A DNA stretch of 64,000 nucleotides from an uncultured Erythrobacter sp. (lineage in GTDB: Bacteria > Pseudomonadota > Alphaproteobacteria > Sphingomonadales > Sphingomonadaceae), in the NCBI GenBank assembly GCA_947502815.1, contig CANNBH010000001.1, positions 2,824,818 to 2,888,817 on the forward strand, written 5' to 3'. Each line of letters begins with the position of its first letter. Positions within the stretch are counted from its first letter, which is position 1. The translations under genes and the position numbers were made by a program. Positions 34,507 through 43,977 of the stretch are shown in pieces. The notes beneath the pieces are model-generated. The model was not told where the DNA came from. It saw only the letters and a list, made by a program, of their open reading frames with translations, and did no database searches.

Positions 34507-37500
34507 GCTGCTGCTTCTTTCGCTGTCTCATCAGTCCCGATGCCAAACACCGCGGCGTAAACGACAGGCACCACAACCAATGTCAGCGCCGTCGCAAAGC
34601 TCAGACCAAAGACCAAGACAACCGCCATGGATTGGAAAAAGGCGTCAAAGAACAGCGGAATCACTCCTAATACGGTTGTCCCTGACCCCAGCAAAACCGG
34701 CCTCACCCGGCTCGCCGCACTGTCGACCAATGCGTCGAACCGCGGTTTGCCTTCATCAATCTCAAGGTCAATCTGGTCCACCAGCACAATCGCATTTTTG
34801 ATCAACAATCCGGCCAGAGACAAAACCCCAAGGATCGCCATAAATTCAAACGGGACGCCCATCACAATCAGGCCAAAGACCACTCCGAAAAGCGACAAAG
34901 GCACTACCGACCAGATCACCAAAGGCTGCTTCAATCCGTTGAACAAAAAGATCACCACCAACACCATTGCGCCAAACCCGAACGGGATCGCACCTGCGAG
35001 CTGACTGTTGGCCTCTGCGCTGCTGCCGGATTCGCCATCCCAAGTCAGTGAATAGCCCGGCGGCAATTCGATCGCCTCGATCAAGGGTTCAACGCGCGCT
35101 TGGAGTTCCCCAGCAAGCACACCGGGTTCTGGATCGGCCTGCGCCTTTATCGACCAAACGTTGTCGGTCCGCCGCAGCCGACTGTCACGCCAAACAGTCT
35201 CAATCCCAGCGGTGACCTGCTCAACCGGTACGGCAGCACCAGTGGGCGAAATGACAAGGATCGATCCCATATTGGCGACGCCTTGGCGTTCATTCTCAGG
35301 CGCGCGCGACATGATCGGGATCAGATCATCGTTTTCTCGGTAAACGCCGACTTGCTGACCGGAATAATTTCGAGCGAGAGCCGCACCGACATCGGACCGG
35401 CTAACCCTGGCCAGCCGGCCCTTAACCTCGGAATATATCGGTTCAATCGTTGGGACTGGCTGGCGCCAATTGTCCTTAATTGCGATTGCTTCACCATCCG
35501 CGTGAAGAATTGTCTGCGCCTGCTGGGCAAGGTCTCTTAAAATCTCAGGATCAGGACCAGAGAACGTCGCTTCGACCTTTGAGCCTCCTCCTGGTCCCAA
35601 AACAAAGCGCCAAACCTTGCCCTGAGCCTGCGTGAAGTTGGCGTCGATATGGGCTTGGACTTGAGGGATCAGCGTGTCGAGCCGCCGGTAATCGTCCAGT
35701 TTAACCAAGAGCTGACCATAGGCTGGGTTCGAGCTTTCAAATTGATAGGTCAACATATAGCGCAATGTGCCCCGCCCCACGAGCGTGTGGACATGATCCA
35801 CCCCTTCGAGGGTTGAGATATATTCTTGCAACTCGCGCATATCGGCATCGGTGGCCGCAATATCGGTCCCTTCTGGCATCCAATAATCCACCACCATTTG
35901 GGGCGTTGTTGATGCTGGAAAAAAGCCCGGCGTTACCAAGGTAAAGCCCGCAGCAGACGCGGCAAACAGGGCTCCCGCACCGGCAATCGTGACATAGCGG
36001 CGCGCGACCAGCCATGCGACTAGGCCCTTGAAAGCCGACATCGCTCGACCCTCGGCCTCGTCCTCAATCGGCGCACCGCCCGCCCCTTCCTCGCAGCTAT
36101 CCTCAACTGATTTAAACAGGATCGAGCACAAAAAAGGGGTCAGCGTGATGGCGAAAACCCAGCTGTAGAGCAGGGAAATCAGGATCACCCAAAACAAGTC
36201 TCCGGTGAATTCAGCCACATCGCCGGGCGCCAATCCAATCGGGGCAAAGGCCAGAATGCCAACGACCGTCCCGCCAAGCAGAGGCCATATCGATCGGCGC
36301 ACCACATCGCTCGCAATATCGACGATTTTTCGCCCGCGCTGACAGCCGATTAGGATGCCGTCGGTCACAACAATCGCGTTGTCGACCAACATGCCCAATG
36401 CGATAATCAACGCGCCCAGCGATATTCGGTGCATCGGAATATCCCCGACATACATCGTGCCCAATGTCGCCGCGATCGTAAGGACCAGACCAATCCCGAT
36501 CACAAGGCCGGATTTAAAGCCCATAAAGACAAACAATGTGCCGATCACAATCGCCAACGCGATAAGCACATTCACAACAAAATCAGACACCGATTGATCG
36601 ACGGTTTTGCCTTGATTGTAGAACTCATGAAGGACAATGCCCGCTGGCTTTTGCGCCTCCAATTCGGCCAACCGCCCGGCCATAGCCTGTTCAACCGCGA
36701 CGACGTTCGATCCCGATACCGCCGCGATCCCCATGATCAACGCGGGCTGTCCATCATAATAGGCAAGGAATTCTGCCGGCTCTCGCAGGCCGCGAGAGAC
36801 TTGCGCAATATCGCGCAATTGCACCACCCGTCCCTGACCCGATGAAACGAGCAAGTTTGAAATGGATTCTACAGAATCGATGTCGCCGCTGGGCGAAATA
36901 ACCATTCTTTGGCCGCCGACCTCTACGGTGCCGCCCGCAACCACAGCGTTTTGGGTGGAAAGCTGGTCAAAGATTGCGTTGACTGTCGTGCCCAATGCTG
37001 CCGCGTTTTGCCGGGATATTTCGACATAGATCACCTCATCCTGCTCTCCGGCAATGTTGATCTTGCCGACACCAGGAACCGCCAGCAATTCCTGCCGCAA
37101 GGCTTTGCCGTAACTGCGCAGTTCAGGCATGGAATATCCATCGCCGGTGATGACGTAATAGATGCCAAAGACATCACCGAATTCGTCAAAGACTTGGCTG
37201 GTCCCGGCCCCCGGCGGCAATTCGGCGGCTGCATCGCGCACTTTGTTGCGCAATTTGGTCCAAATGATTTGAAGCTCTTCGCGCGATTGCGAATCTCCGA
37301 ATTTGATCTCAACAGTTATTTCGGAAAATCCGGACGAGGAAACAGAGCGGATCTCCTTGACCTCCGCCATATCCTGCAAGGCCTCTTCGAGCGGCGCTGA
37401 CACTTCACGCGCGACTTCTTCGGGGCTTCCGCCGGGATAGGGCGTGAATATCTGCGCCTGACGAATGGTAAATTCGGGATCTTCGAAACGCGGCATATTG

Positions 37501-37589
37501 CCATAGGCGAACCAGCCGGCAAAAAGTGAAAGCGCGATAACCAACCACATGATCAGGCGGTTGCGGATTGAATAGGCAGCTATGTCCAT
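34503..37589 (-). CDS. RND efflux permease (HAE-type)
   Basis: About 1,028 residues from MDIAAYSIRNRLIMW; the longer reading overlaps the adaptor gene. First membrane helix near residues 12-30, a large periplasmic loop, a block of helices near 335-540, a second loop and a final helix block, which is the duplicated RND architecture. TM4 has LGMLVDNAIVVTDG: the first proton-relay Asp is kept but the second position is Asn, where AcrB has a second Asp. The pump exports drugs or other small molecules using the proton gradient. It lies between the adaptor (13 bases upstream) and the NodT channel. Substrates cannot be predicted. Confidence 0.94.
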   Translation of the reverse strand: MDIAAYSIRNRLIMWLVIALSLFAGWFAYGNMPRFEDPEFTIRQAQIFTPYPGGSPEEVAREVSAPLEEALQDMAEVKEIRSVSSSGFSEITVEIKFGDSQSREELQIIWTKLRNKVRDAAAELPPGAGTSQVFDEFGDVFGIYYVITGDGYSMPELRSYGKALRQELLAVPGVGKINIAGEQDEVIYVEISRQNAAALGTTVNAIFDQLSTQNAVVAGGTVEVGGQRMVISPSGDIDSVESISNLLVSSGQGRVVQLRDIAQVSRGLREPAEFLAYYDGQPALIMGIAAVSGSNVVAVEQAMAGRLAELEAQKPAGIVLHEFYNQGKTVDQSVSDFVVNVLIALAIVIGTLFVFMGFKSGLVIGIGLVLTIAATLGTMYVGDIPMHRISLGALIIALGMLVDNAIVVTDGILIGCQRGRKIVDIASDVVRRSIWPLLGGTVVGILAFAPIGLAPGDVAEFTGDLFWVILISLLYSWVFAITLTPFLCSILFKSVEDSCEEGAGGAPIEDEAEGRAMSAFKGLVAWLVARRYVTIAGAGALFAASAAGFTLVTPGFFPASTTPQMVVDYWMPEGTDIAATDADMRELQEYISTLEGVDHVHTLVGRGTLRYMLTYQFESSNPAYGQLLVKLDDYRRLDTLIPQVQAHIDANFTQAQGKVWRFVLGPGGGSKVEATFSGPDPEILRDLAQQAQTILHADGEAIAIKDNWRQPVPTIEPIYSEVKGRLARVSRSDVGAALARNYSGQQVGVYRENDDLIPIMSRAPENERQGVANMGSILVISPTGAAVPVEQVTAGIETVWRDSRLRRTDNVWSIKAQADPEPGVLAGELQARVEPLIEAIELPPGYSLTWDGESGSSAEANSQLAGAIPFGFGAMVLVVIFLFNGLKQPLVIWSVVPLSLFGVVFGLIVMGVPFEFMAILGVLSLAGLLIKNAIVLVDQIDLEIDEGKPRFDALVDSAASRVRPVLLGSGTTVLGVIPLFFDAFFQSMAVVLVFGLSFATALTLVVVPVVYAAVFGIGTDETAKEAAA

Positions 37590-37602
37590 TGGTCGGGCCA
37601 GT

Positions 37603-38673
37603 TCAATCCTGCCACGATCGCACGCGGTCCCCGGCCTGAAGATAGGCACCGCCCGCCGCGACAATCGTATCACCAATGCTCAACCCATCGAGCACGATGA
37701 GCTTTTCACCAACGCCATCGCCAAGTGTCACATCGCGTCGTTCCAGCACCTTGTCGCGCCCGGTCACCACCCAAACATAGCGGCTGTCGCCCTCTGCCAT
37801 AATTGCGGATAGCGGCACCGCCACGCCCTGAGCGCCATTCTCAGGCTCAATGTCCTCAGTTTCAAAGAAAAGCGTTGCAGTCATACCAGTCAGCACAACA
37901 AGATTTGCTGGCGGTTCAAATCCAAAGTGCGCTTCAAACGTTTGGGTAGAGCTGTCCGCTTGACCAACGGATTCGCGGAAACTTGCAGAAAAACGCTGCC
38001 CCGGTGCAGCATCCAACTCCACCTCCACATTGAAATAACGAATACTGTTGGAGTTCAAGACAAAGCTGGCGGGGACATTGACGACGGCTTCGACCGCCCG
38101 GCTTTGCAAGACCAATACGGGCTGTTGCGGGGCGACGTTTTGAAATTGTTCGACATTGGTTCGGCCGACACCGCCGCTAAAGGGCGCGCGCAGAACTGTG
38201 TCAGACAAATTCTTGCGCGCTGTGTCGAGCGAAGCCTGAGCCACTTGCAGTTGCGCTTCGCGATTTTCGACCACGCTGCGAGAGATCGCGTCTTCTTCAA
38301 TCAGGCGCAGTGCCCGTTCATATTCGCTTTCGGCGTTGGTGTATTGCGCCTCTGCTTGGGCCAAGGCGGCTTGGAAACTGCGGGCATCCAGCCGGGCAAT
38401 CACATCGCCGCGCTGAAACCGGGCACCATCAACCACATTCCATTCGGTGATTTGTCCGCCCACTTGAAACGCCAGGTCGGTGTTGCGGACGGAGCGAACG
38501 ACAGCCGGTAAGCTGTTCGACGATTGGTTGGATGCTCGTTCCAAGGTCAGCAGCTTGGCCGGGCGCGCTGGTGCGGGGCCTGCCTCTTGCGGAGTGATAT
38601 CGCACGCGCCAACAGCAAGAACCACGAGCGAGCCCAAGACCAGCGACAGAATTTTTCGTATCGGAAAAAACAC
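37603..38673 (-). CDS. RND efflux periplasmic adaptor (membrane fusion protein), lipoprotein
   Basis: About 356 residues from the GTG at 38673 with AGGAAA upstream. This start leaves a lipoprotein signal (SLVVLAVGAC); the in-frame extension to 38850 adds 59 residues without a signal and runs into the nhaA upstream region, so I reject it. The mature part has the split lipoyl half-motifs (VGGQITEWNVVDGARFQRGD, RAPFSGGVGRTNVEQFQNVA), a helical hairpin between them and beta-barrel and membrane-proximal domains after. It links the RND permease to the outer-membrane channel. First gene of the efflux operon and divergent from nhaA. Confidence 0.92.
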   Translation of the reverse strand: MFFPIRKILSLVLGSLVVLAVGACDITPQEAGPAPARPAKLLTLERASNQSSNSLPAVVRSVRNTDLAFQVGGQITEWNVVDGARFQRGDVIARLDARSFQAALAQAEAQYTNAESEYERALRLIEEDAISRSVVENREAQLQVAQASLDTARKNLSDTVLRAPFSGGVGRTNVEQFQNVAPQQPVLVLQSRAVEAVVNVPASFVLNSNSIRYFNVEVELDAAPGQRFSASFRESVGQADSSTQTFEAHFGFEPPANLVVLTGMTATLFFETEDIEPENGAQGVAVPLSAIMAEGDSRYVWVVTGRDKVLERRDVTLGDGVGEKLIVLDGLSIGDTIVAAGGAYLQAGDRVRSWQD

Positions 38674-38865
38674 CAAAATTTCCTGATCTTCTTGAATTTC
38701 GCCCGTCACTTGGCGGCCGCCCGCGAGATTTCGCCTACACAAACCTAGTTGTTCGCAAATGATTCGGCAAAGCTTGCGCGAATTTTCCATATTCTCGGGC
38801 ACAGAAGCTGCACTTACACGTTCAAGTCTCAACATATCAGCACAAATCATCAGGTAGCAAAGTTC

Positions 38866-40104
38866 ATGATCAACCGAGTTGGTGCAGCTCTAAGAGACTT
38901 CCTCAAGCAGGAAAGCGCAGGCGGGATCGTTTTGATCATTGCGGCCGGATTGGCTTTGATCATCGCCAACACGCCGCTTGCCCCGCTCTATTTCGGCACG
39001 TTGGAGACAAAGCTCAACGTCTCTTTCGGCGATTTTTCGATCAATAAAGGCCTGATTTTATGGATCAATGATGGCTTGATGGCGATCTTCTTCTTCCTGA
39101 TCGGGCTAGAGGTGAAGCGCGAAGTTATCGATGGTCAATTGTCGAGCTGGGATAAGGCATCCCTACCGTTGACAGCGGCAGTTGGCGGCATGGCGATCCC
39201 GGCGTTGATCTATGTGAGCTTCAACTACAATTCACCTGAAAGCATTGGTGGATGGGCCATCCCAGCGGCCACCGACATTGCCTTTGCGCTTGGCATATTG
39301 TCGCTGCTCGGCCCGCGGGTTCCCGTGGCTATGAAAGCTCTGTTGCTCGCGATTGCAGTGATCGATGATATCGGCGCTATCTTGGTGATTGCCCTGTTCT
39401 ACACTGGGGAAATCAAGGTCGAAATGCTGATTGGCGCGGGCGTTTCGCTGGCGCTGCTCTTTGCGATTGGCAGGATGCGCATTGCTTCTGCCATTCCCTA
39501 CGTTTTGTTGACCGTGATCATGTGGGTCTTTGTCTTAAAATCCGGGGTCCATGCCACGCTGGCCGGGGTGACCGCGGCCATGATGGTGCCGATCGTCGCG
39601 CGCGATGGTTCACGAATGCTCGAACATATGGAGCATGGTCTGCACAAATGGGTCGCCTTTGTGATCATTCCAGTCTTCGGATTCGCCAATGCAGGGGTGA
39701 CGTTAATCGGCTTGTCGCCCGCTGATCTTCTGCAACCGCTCCCGCTCGGCATCGCGCTGGGCCTGTTGATTGGCAAACAGGTTGGCATCGTTGGCTTTGC
39801 GTGGTTGGCGGTGAAATCAGGGATCGCCAAACTCCCAGAAGGGGTCGGCTGGCGCAAGCTCCATGGCCTCTCTTTGCTCGCCGCGATCGGTTTCACTATG
39901 AGCCTGTTCATCGGCAATCTCGCGTTCGAAGATCAAGCGCAAATTGACGCAGTGAAGCTGGGAGTGTTGTCAGGATCGCTTATCGCTGCGCTGACGGGCT
40001 ACTTCATGCTGAGAGCAACGCTTCCCAGCGAGAATGCGGCCAGCCCCTTGCCTGATGCGTCTGCTACAGACACAGAAGCATCCGACACCGCCTCTGCAAA
40101 TTAA
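38866..40104 (+). CDS. nhaA: Na+/H+ antiporter NhaA
   Basis: About 412 residues from MINRVGAALRDFLKQESAGG; an upstream in-frame ATG at 38749 adds 39 non-conserved residues. Twelve hydrophobic segments are apparent. LLLAIAVIDDIGAILVIALF holds the two adjacent Asp residues of the ion site (Asp163/164 in E. coli), and AIPAATDIAFALGIL matches the TM4 discontinuous helix. The C-terminal tail after residue 385 is polar. It exports sodium in exchange for protons, useful in a marine or alkaline setting. Divergent from the efflux operon; an alpha/beta hydrolase gene follows after 12 bases. Confidence 0.96.
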   Translation: MINRVGAALRDFLKQESAGGIVLIIAAGLALIIANTPLAPLYFGTLETKLNVSFGDFSINKGLILWINDGLMAIFFFLIGLEVKREVIDGQLSSWDKASLPLTAAVGGMAIPALIYVSFNYNSPESIGGWAIPAATDIAFALGILSLLGPRVPVAMKALLLAIAVIDDIGAILVIALFYTGEIKVEMLIGAGVSLALLFAIGRMRIASAIPYVLLTVIMWVFVLKSGVHATLAGVTAAMMVPIVARDGSRMLEHMEHGLHKWVAFVIIPVFGFANAGVTLIGLSPADLLQPLPLGIALGLLIGKQVGIVGFAWLAVKSGIAKLPEGVGWRKLHGLSLLAAIGFTMSLFIGNLAFEDQAQIDAVKLGVLSGSLIAALTGYFMLRATLPSENAASPLPDASATDTEASDTASAN

Positions 40105-40116
40105 GGACGCTATCCA

Positions 40117-40992
40117 ATGCCAGCATCGGGCCAGCCGGTTACCCGCACCGTTCGGGTGAATGGAATCAGCCTCACCTATTACGAATGGCGGGCGAAACCG
40201 GGCAATCAAGAACCGCCTTTGCTGTTTGCGCATGCGACCGGATTTCATGGCCGCACATTCGATCAGATCGTGAAGCAATTCCCCGATCGCCGCGTCCTCT
40301 CGCTGGACCTAAGAGGGCATGGCCGCACACAGGGCGAGCCAATTGATGATTGGCTTATGATATCGAATGACGTGAACGCGTTTCTCGATCAGCTGCGCAT
40401 TCGCCGAGCGGTTGGCATCGGCCATTCGATGGGCGCGCACACATTGGTGCAATGCGCATCAGAACGACCTGAAGCTTTCAGCCGCCTTGTCCTGTTTGAC
40501 CCTGTCATCTTGGCGCCAGAGTTTTACAGTGCGGACGCCGCATTGTTCACCTCTGATGCGCCGCATCCCGCCATTCGGCGCAAACGTGATTTTGCCTCTC
40601 CCGAAGCGATGATGGAGCGCTTCGCGCCGCGGGATCCCTATTGCCTGTTTGAACCCAGCGTTTTTGAAGATTACTGCCGGTTTGGCCTCACTCAGCAGTC
40701 CGATGGCGGATACGTTCTATCCTGCTCACCGGAAATGGAGGCCAGCGTCTATGGCTCCAGTCGCAGCAATGTTGGGATCCACAAAGCGGCAGCGAAGGTG
40801 ACCGTGCCGACTTTGATCGTGCGGGCAAAGCAAACGGGCCTAACTGATTTCAAAGGTTCGCCGACTTGGCCCAAACTGGCTTCGTTGATGCAAAAAGGTC
40901 AGGATCTCTATCGGCCGGATCGCACCCACTTCCACCCATTCGAAGACCCCGCCGATGCCGGGCGCATTATTGCCGAATTCGCGGCAGGCTAG
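40117..40992 (+). CDS. Alpha/beta-fold hydrolase
   Basis: A 291-residue protein with the alpha/beta hydrolase pattern: HATGFHGRTFDQIV (oxyanion region), SLDLRGHGRTQG, the nucleophile elbow GIGHSMGAHTLVQ near residue 107, and a C-terminal RTHFHPFEDPADA with the catalytic His. No signal peptide. Probably an esterase or epoxide-hydrolase-like enzyme; substrate unknown. It follows nhaA by 12 bases and may be co-transcribed, and converges with fliS. Confidence 0.9.
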   Translation: MPASGQPVTRTVRVNGISLTYYEWRAKPGNQEPPLLFAHATGFHGRTFDQIVKQFPDRRVLSLDLRGHGRTQGEPIDDWLMISNDVNAFLDQLRIRRAVGIGHSMGAHTLVQCASERPEAFSRLVLFDPVILAPEFYSADAALFTSDAPHPAIRRKRDFASPEAMMERFAPRDPYCLFEPSVFEDYCRFGLTQQSDGGYVLSCSPEMEASVYGSSRSNVGIHKAAAKVTVPTLIVRAKQTGLTDFKGSPTWPKLASLMQKGQDLYRPDRTHFHPFEDPADAGRIIAEFAAG

Positions 40993-41000
40993 AATAGGGT

Positions 41001-41375
41001 TCAGTTCGCTTTTGCCGCCGTAAGCACGTCGGCAAAATCATCCCGGATTTGGGTTAACTCGCCAATAGAGGCGCGGCGCATATTGCCCATAATCGCCGCA
41101 GCAAGCCCCCCGTAAAACTGTGTCATCGCTGAATACAGTGGGTTTTCAGGCGCAACGCTTCTGGCCAGCCATAGGGCAATCCCATGCGCGCGCGCCAAAG
41201 GCTCCCCCGGTATACGATCGGCCTCCCGCTCAAGCATCAACAGCGCTTGGCCAAGCGCAGCGACCGTCTCCTCAAGGCAGATAATTGTCAGATTTTCAGA
41301 TGACGAAGCCTCTATCCGGGCATCCAAATCGACCCGGCGATAGGCCGCCTCTGCACCTTTGGAAAACATCTGCAT
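41001..41375 (-). CDS. fliS: Flagellin-specific chaperone FliS
   Basis: A 124-residue, mainly helical protein with the FliS pattern: an N-terminal YRRVDLDARIE, then LEETVAALGQALLMLEREAD, and a final helix (FYGGLAAAIMGNMRRASIGE). FliS binds the flagellin C-terminus in the cytosol and prevents early polymerisation. The start is ATG one base after the fliD stop; a second ATG two codons later (MFSKG) is possible. It is the last gene of the flagellar operon; FliD-FliS order is standard. No FliT gene follows. Confidence 0.87.
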   Translation of the reverse strand: MQMFSKGAEAAYRRVDLDARIEASSSENLTIICLEETVAALGQALLMLEREADRIPGEPLARAHGIALWLARSVAPENPLYSAMTQFYGGLAAAIMGNMRRASIGELTQIRDDFADVLTAAKAN

Positions 41376-41376
41376 T

Positions 41377-42810
41377 TTAGCTCGATCCGTTCCATGCTTC
41401 GATCTGCTGCTGCAGGAAGCTCAAGGTCGATTGCGAGGTGGAGATGCGCGATTCAGCGGCGACCAGATCACGGGTTAGGCGCGACCGCAGGCTTTCTTGT
41501 TGATCAGCGATCCGAGTGAGGCGCTCTTCATTGCTCTCCACCAGAGCTTCATATCGCACCATTGACCCACCCAGCGATCCCGGATCGCTCAGCAAGGTAT
41601 TGTCGCGGGACAAATTGTCCATGGTGGCAAAAACACCAAATACGCCCGTCGTGAACATGGCGGCTGCTCCATCGGGGCTTGCTGCCAAAGTCGCGTTCAG
41701 CCGCTCCGTATCAAGCGAGAATGTGCCGTCACGGTTCAGCGAAAGGCCCAAATCGCTCAATGTCGACGGTTCGCCCTCTTCCGCATTGGGCATAACGACT
41801 TCACTCGTCAGACGGCCCAAGTCCCGTTTCAATTCGCGAGTGCCCGGATCATTGGCCAAGGTGCCGCCTAGCGCCGCGCCTTCTTCATTTATTGATGCGG
41901 CTAAGTCGTTCAACGCCGCAACAAAGTCACTCATGAGGCTGGAGATCGCGGTGTTGTCATTTTCAAAAGCGATCACGGTCGGCGCGCCCACATTGGTGGC
42001 GGTGAGATTAAGGATCATTCCTTCGGGCAGATCCGTAACGGTGTTGCTCTCACTGCTCAATTGAACAGTGTCGAGCTCAAACAAAGCATCCTGCGCGCTT
42101 TGGCGTAGTTCACCCGCATCCGTCGAAGGCTGCCATGAAAGATAAGACAGATCGCCCGGAATGGCAGAAGGGGTGGCCGCGCTGCTTTCACCTTCGATTG
42201 TGAAGCCATTGTTGGCGCCTTGTTCGCCCTTGATGACGAGCTGCGCACCGTTAGTGCCATTGGCGACATAGGCATCAAGCGCGCCGCCGCTGGCCGAATT
42301 GATCTTGGCCGCAATGGATTGAAGCGTGTCGCTGTCTGTCACCTCTATTTCGAGCGGCGTTTGATCGGTGTCTTCCGCAAAACTCGCGCCATCCACTTCG
42401 CCAAAGCGGATACGCAGGGTGCCTTCTCCGACAGTGTCGCTGCTTGATCCATAATTTTGCGAGACAAGCGTTTGGCTATCGGCCAATTGGCTCACTTCCA
42501 ACGAATATGTGCCGGTTGGCGTCAAGCCGGGCGTGGTCGAAATGCTCGCCACACCGGGATTGTCAATGTCAGCAGTAGGGGCCAGATCGCCGGTGCGGAT
42601 GCGATCGCCCAAAGCGCTGGCCAATGTGGTCAGCGAATTGCGCAGCAAGGATGCCGCCGAAATTCGCGCCTCTAGCGCCTCGTTTCGCGCTTCCAAATTT
42701 TCCCGTTGAAAGGAGAAGGTCGCGTCCGACAAATCGGTGGCGAGCTGAACAAAGTCCACGCCGCTGCCTGCGCCAAATGCCGATATGATTGATGAGCCGG
42801 GATTATCCAT
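41377..42810 (-). CDS. fliD: Flagellar cap protein FliD (HAP2)
   Basis: A 477-residue protein. The N-terminal FliD domain has GSGVDFVQLATDLSDATFSF and LEARNEALEARISAASLLRN; the middle carries GTYSLEVSQLADSQTLVSQ, conserved for the family; the C-terminal FliD domain has SLNRDGTFSLDTERLNATLA and ends in a coiled-coil (ISTSQSTLSFLQQQIEAW). It caps the filament and guides flagellin assembly. No signal peptide, as expected for a type III export substrate. Normal length. Confidence 0.93.
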   Translation of the reverse strand: MDNPGSSIISAFGAGSGVDFVQLATDLSDATFSFQRENLEARNEALEARISAASLLRNSLTTLASALGDRIRTGDLAPTADIDNPGVASISTTPGLTPTGTYSLEVSQLADSQTLVSQNYGSSSDTVGEGTLRIRFGEVDGASFAEDTDQTPLEIEVTDSDTLQSIAAKINSASGGALDAYVANGTNGAQLVIKGEQGANNGFTIEGESSAATPSAIPGDLSYLSWQPSTDAGELRQSAQDALFELDTVQLSSESNTVTDLPEGMILNLTATNVGAPTVIAFENDNTAISSLMSDFVAALNDLAASINEEGAALGGTLANDPGTRELKRDLGRLTSEVVMPNAEEGEPSTLSDLGLSLNRDGTFSLDTERLNATLAASPDGAAAMFTTGVFGVFATMDNLSRDNTLLSDPGSLGGSMVRYEALVESNEERLTRIADQQESLRSRLTRDLVAAESRISTSQSTLSFLQQQIEAWNGSS

Positions 42811-42840
42811 GGGTCACAGAACGGCAGATCGCGAAAAGGT

Positions 42841-43977
42841 TTAAGCGGTCAAATCGGGATTGCCATCGGCATCAAATCGCAGCTCTTCCGGAACGTCAAC
42901 TTTCGGCAGTTTCGGTGCCTCGCCCCGTTTTAGCGACAACACAAACGCCACCAGAGAAGCTATCGCCATATACAGCTCTTCGCGAACCATTTGATTGGCC
43001 TGCGTGGTGAAATAAATCGCACGGGCCAATTGCGGATAATGCAGGACAGGCAGATCCTCTTCGCTCGCCAATTCGCGCATCGCCATCGCCGTTTCCCCTC
43101 GCCCTTTGGCAAGGACGATGGGCGCGGGCGCACGATCAGGATCATAAGTCATGGCGACCGCAAAATGCATGGGGTTCACGACCACAAATTGTGCTTCTTT
43201 CATCGCCGGCCCCACACCGCCGCGGGCGAGATCGCGCTGACGCTGACGCCGCGCTGATTTCGCTTCGGGCGAACCCTCGGCTTGCTTGTTTTCGTTTTTC
43301 ATATCCTCATGGCTCATTTTCAGCCGCTTGTTCTGCTGAAAACGTTGCAGCGGATAATCAATGGCAGCGATTATCAGCAGGCCGACGACGAGCAATCCGA
43401 CCAGATTTGCGGCCCCTTCCAATGCAAAGGTCAATTGGCCCTGCAATGGCCCGCGCCCTAGGCCGAGCAGGCTGGTGAGGTTGTTCGAAATCCAATACCA
43501 AGCGATCGACCCCATCAAGGCGAGTTTAAGGATCGATTTGCCCAATTCGATCACACCCTGAATTCCAAAAATCCTCTTTAGACCAGACATGGGATTGATG
43601 CGTTTCGCCTTTGGCAGAAGGTTTTGCGGAACGAACCGCCCCTCTCCCAGCAGCAATTGGGAGGTCACCGTGATGGCCATCACAGCCAATCCGATTGTGA
43701 ATATGGGCGGTAAGAGGGCGCTGGCCGCGTCTGCGAAACGGGTTCCGGGGGTGAAACTGCCCAAGGTCGAAAAATCGAACTGAAAATTCGCCCGTGCGAC
43801 CCCCTTGAGACCAGAAAACAACCACGGGCCCACCATCGCCAATGTGAATGTGCCGGTTGCCATCGCGGTGGCGGTGGCGACCTCTTTCGACCTTAGAACA
43901 TCGCCTTCCTTCGCCGCGTCGCTCTTGCGCTTTGGCGTTGGATCAAACCGCTTTTCACCCGAGGATTCCCCGCTCAC
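42841..43977 (-). CDS. flhB: Flagellar export switch protein FlhB
   Basis: A 378-residue protein: an N-terminal cytoplasmic stretch (GEKRFDPTPKRKSDAAKEGD), four membrane segments between residues 35 and 210, and a cytoplasmic domain. The autocleavage site reads VVVNPMHFAVAMTYDPD, so the usual NPTH is NPMH here. FlhB switches export from hook to filament substrates after cleavage between Asn and Pro. It overlaps the fliR stop by four bases and precedes fliD. The rest of the C-terminal domain, including ARAIYFTTQANQMVREELYM, is normal. Confidence 0.95.
   Translation of the reverse strand: MSGESSGEKRFDPTPKRKSDAAKEGDVLRSKEVATATAMATGTFTLAMVGPWLFSGLKGVARANFQFDFSTLGSFTPGTRFADAASALLPPIFTIGLAVMAITVTSQLLLGEGRFVPQNLLPKAKRINPMSGLKRIFGIQGVIELGKSILKLALMGSIAWYWISNNLTSLLGLGRGPLQGQLTFALEGAANLVGLLVVGLLIIAAIDYPLQRFQQNKRLKMSHEDMKNENKQAEGSPEAKSARRQRQRDLARGGVGPAMKEAQFVVVNPMHFAVAMTYDPDRAPAPIVLAKGRGETAMAMRELASEEDLPVLHYPQLARAIYFTTQANQMVREELYMAIASLVAFVLSLKRGEAPKLPKVDVPEELRFDADGNPDLTA

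Noticed and set aside
38674-38850. 59-residue N-terminal extension of the efflux adaptor
   Set aside because: Would bury the lipoprotein signal and run into the nhaA upstream region; the GTG at 38673 has a good ribosome binding site.
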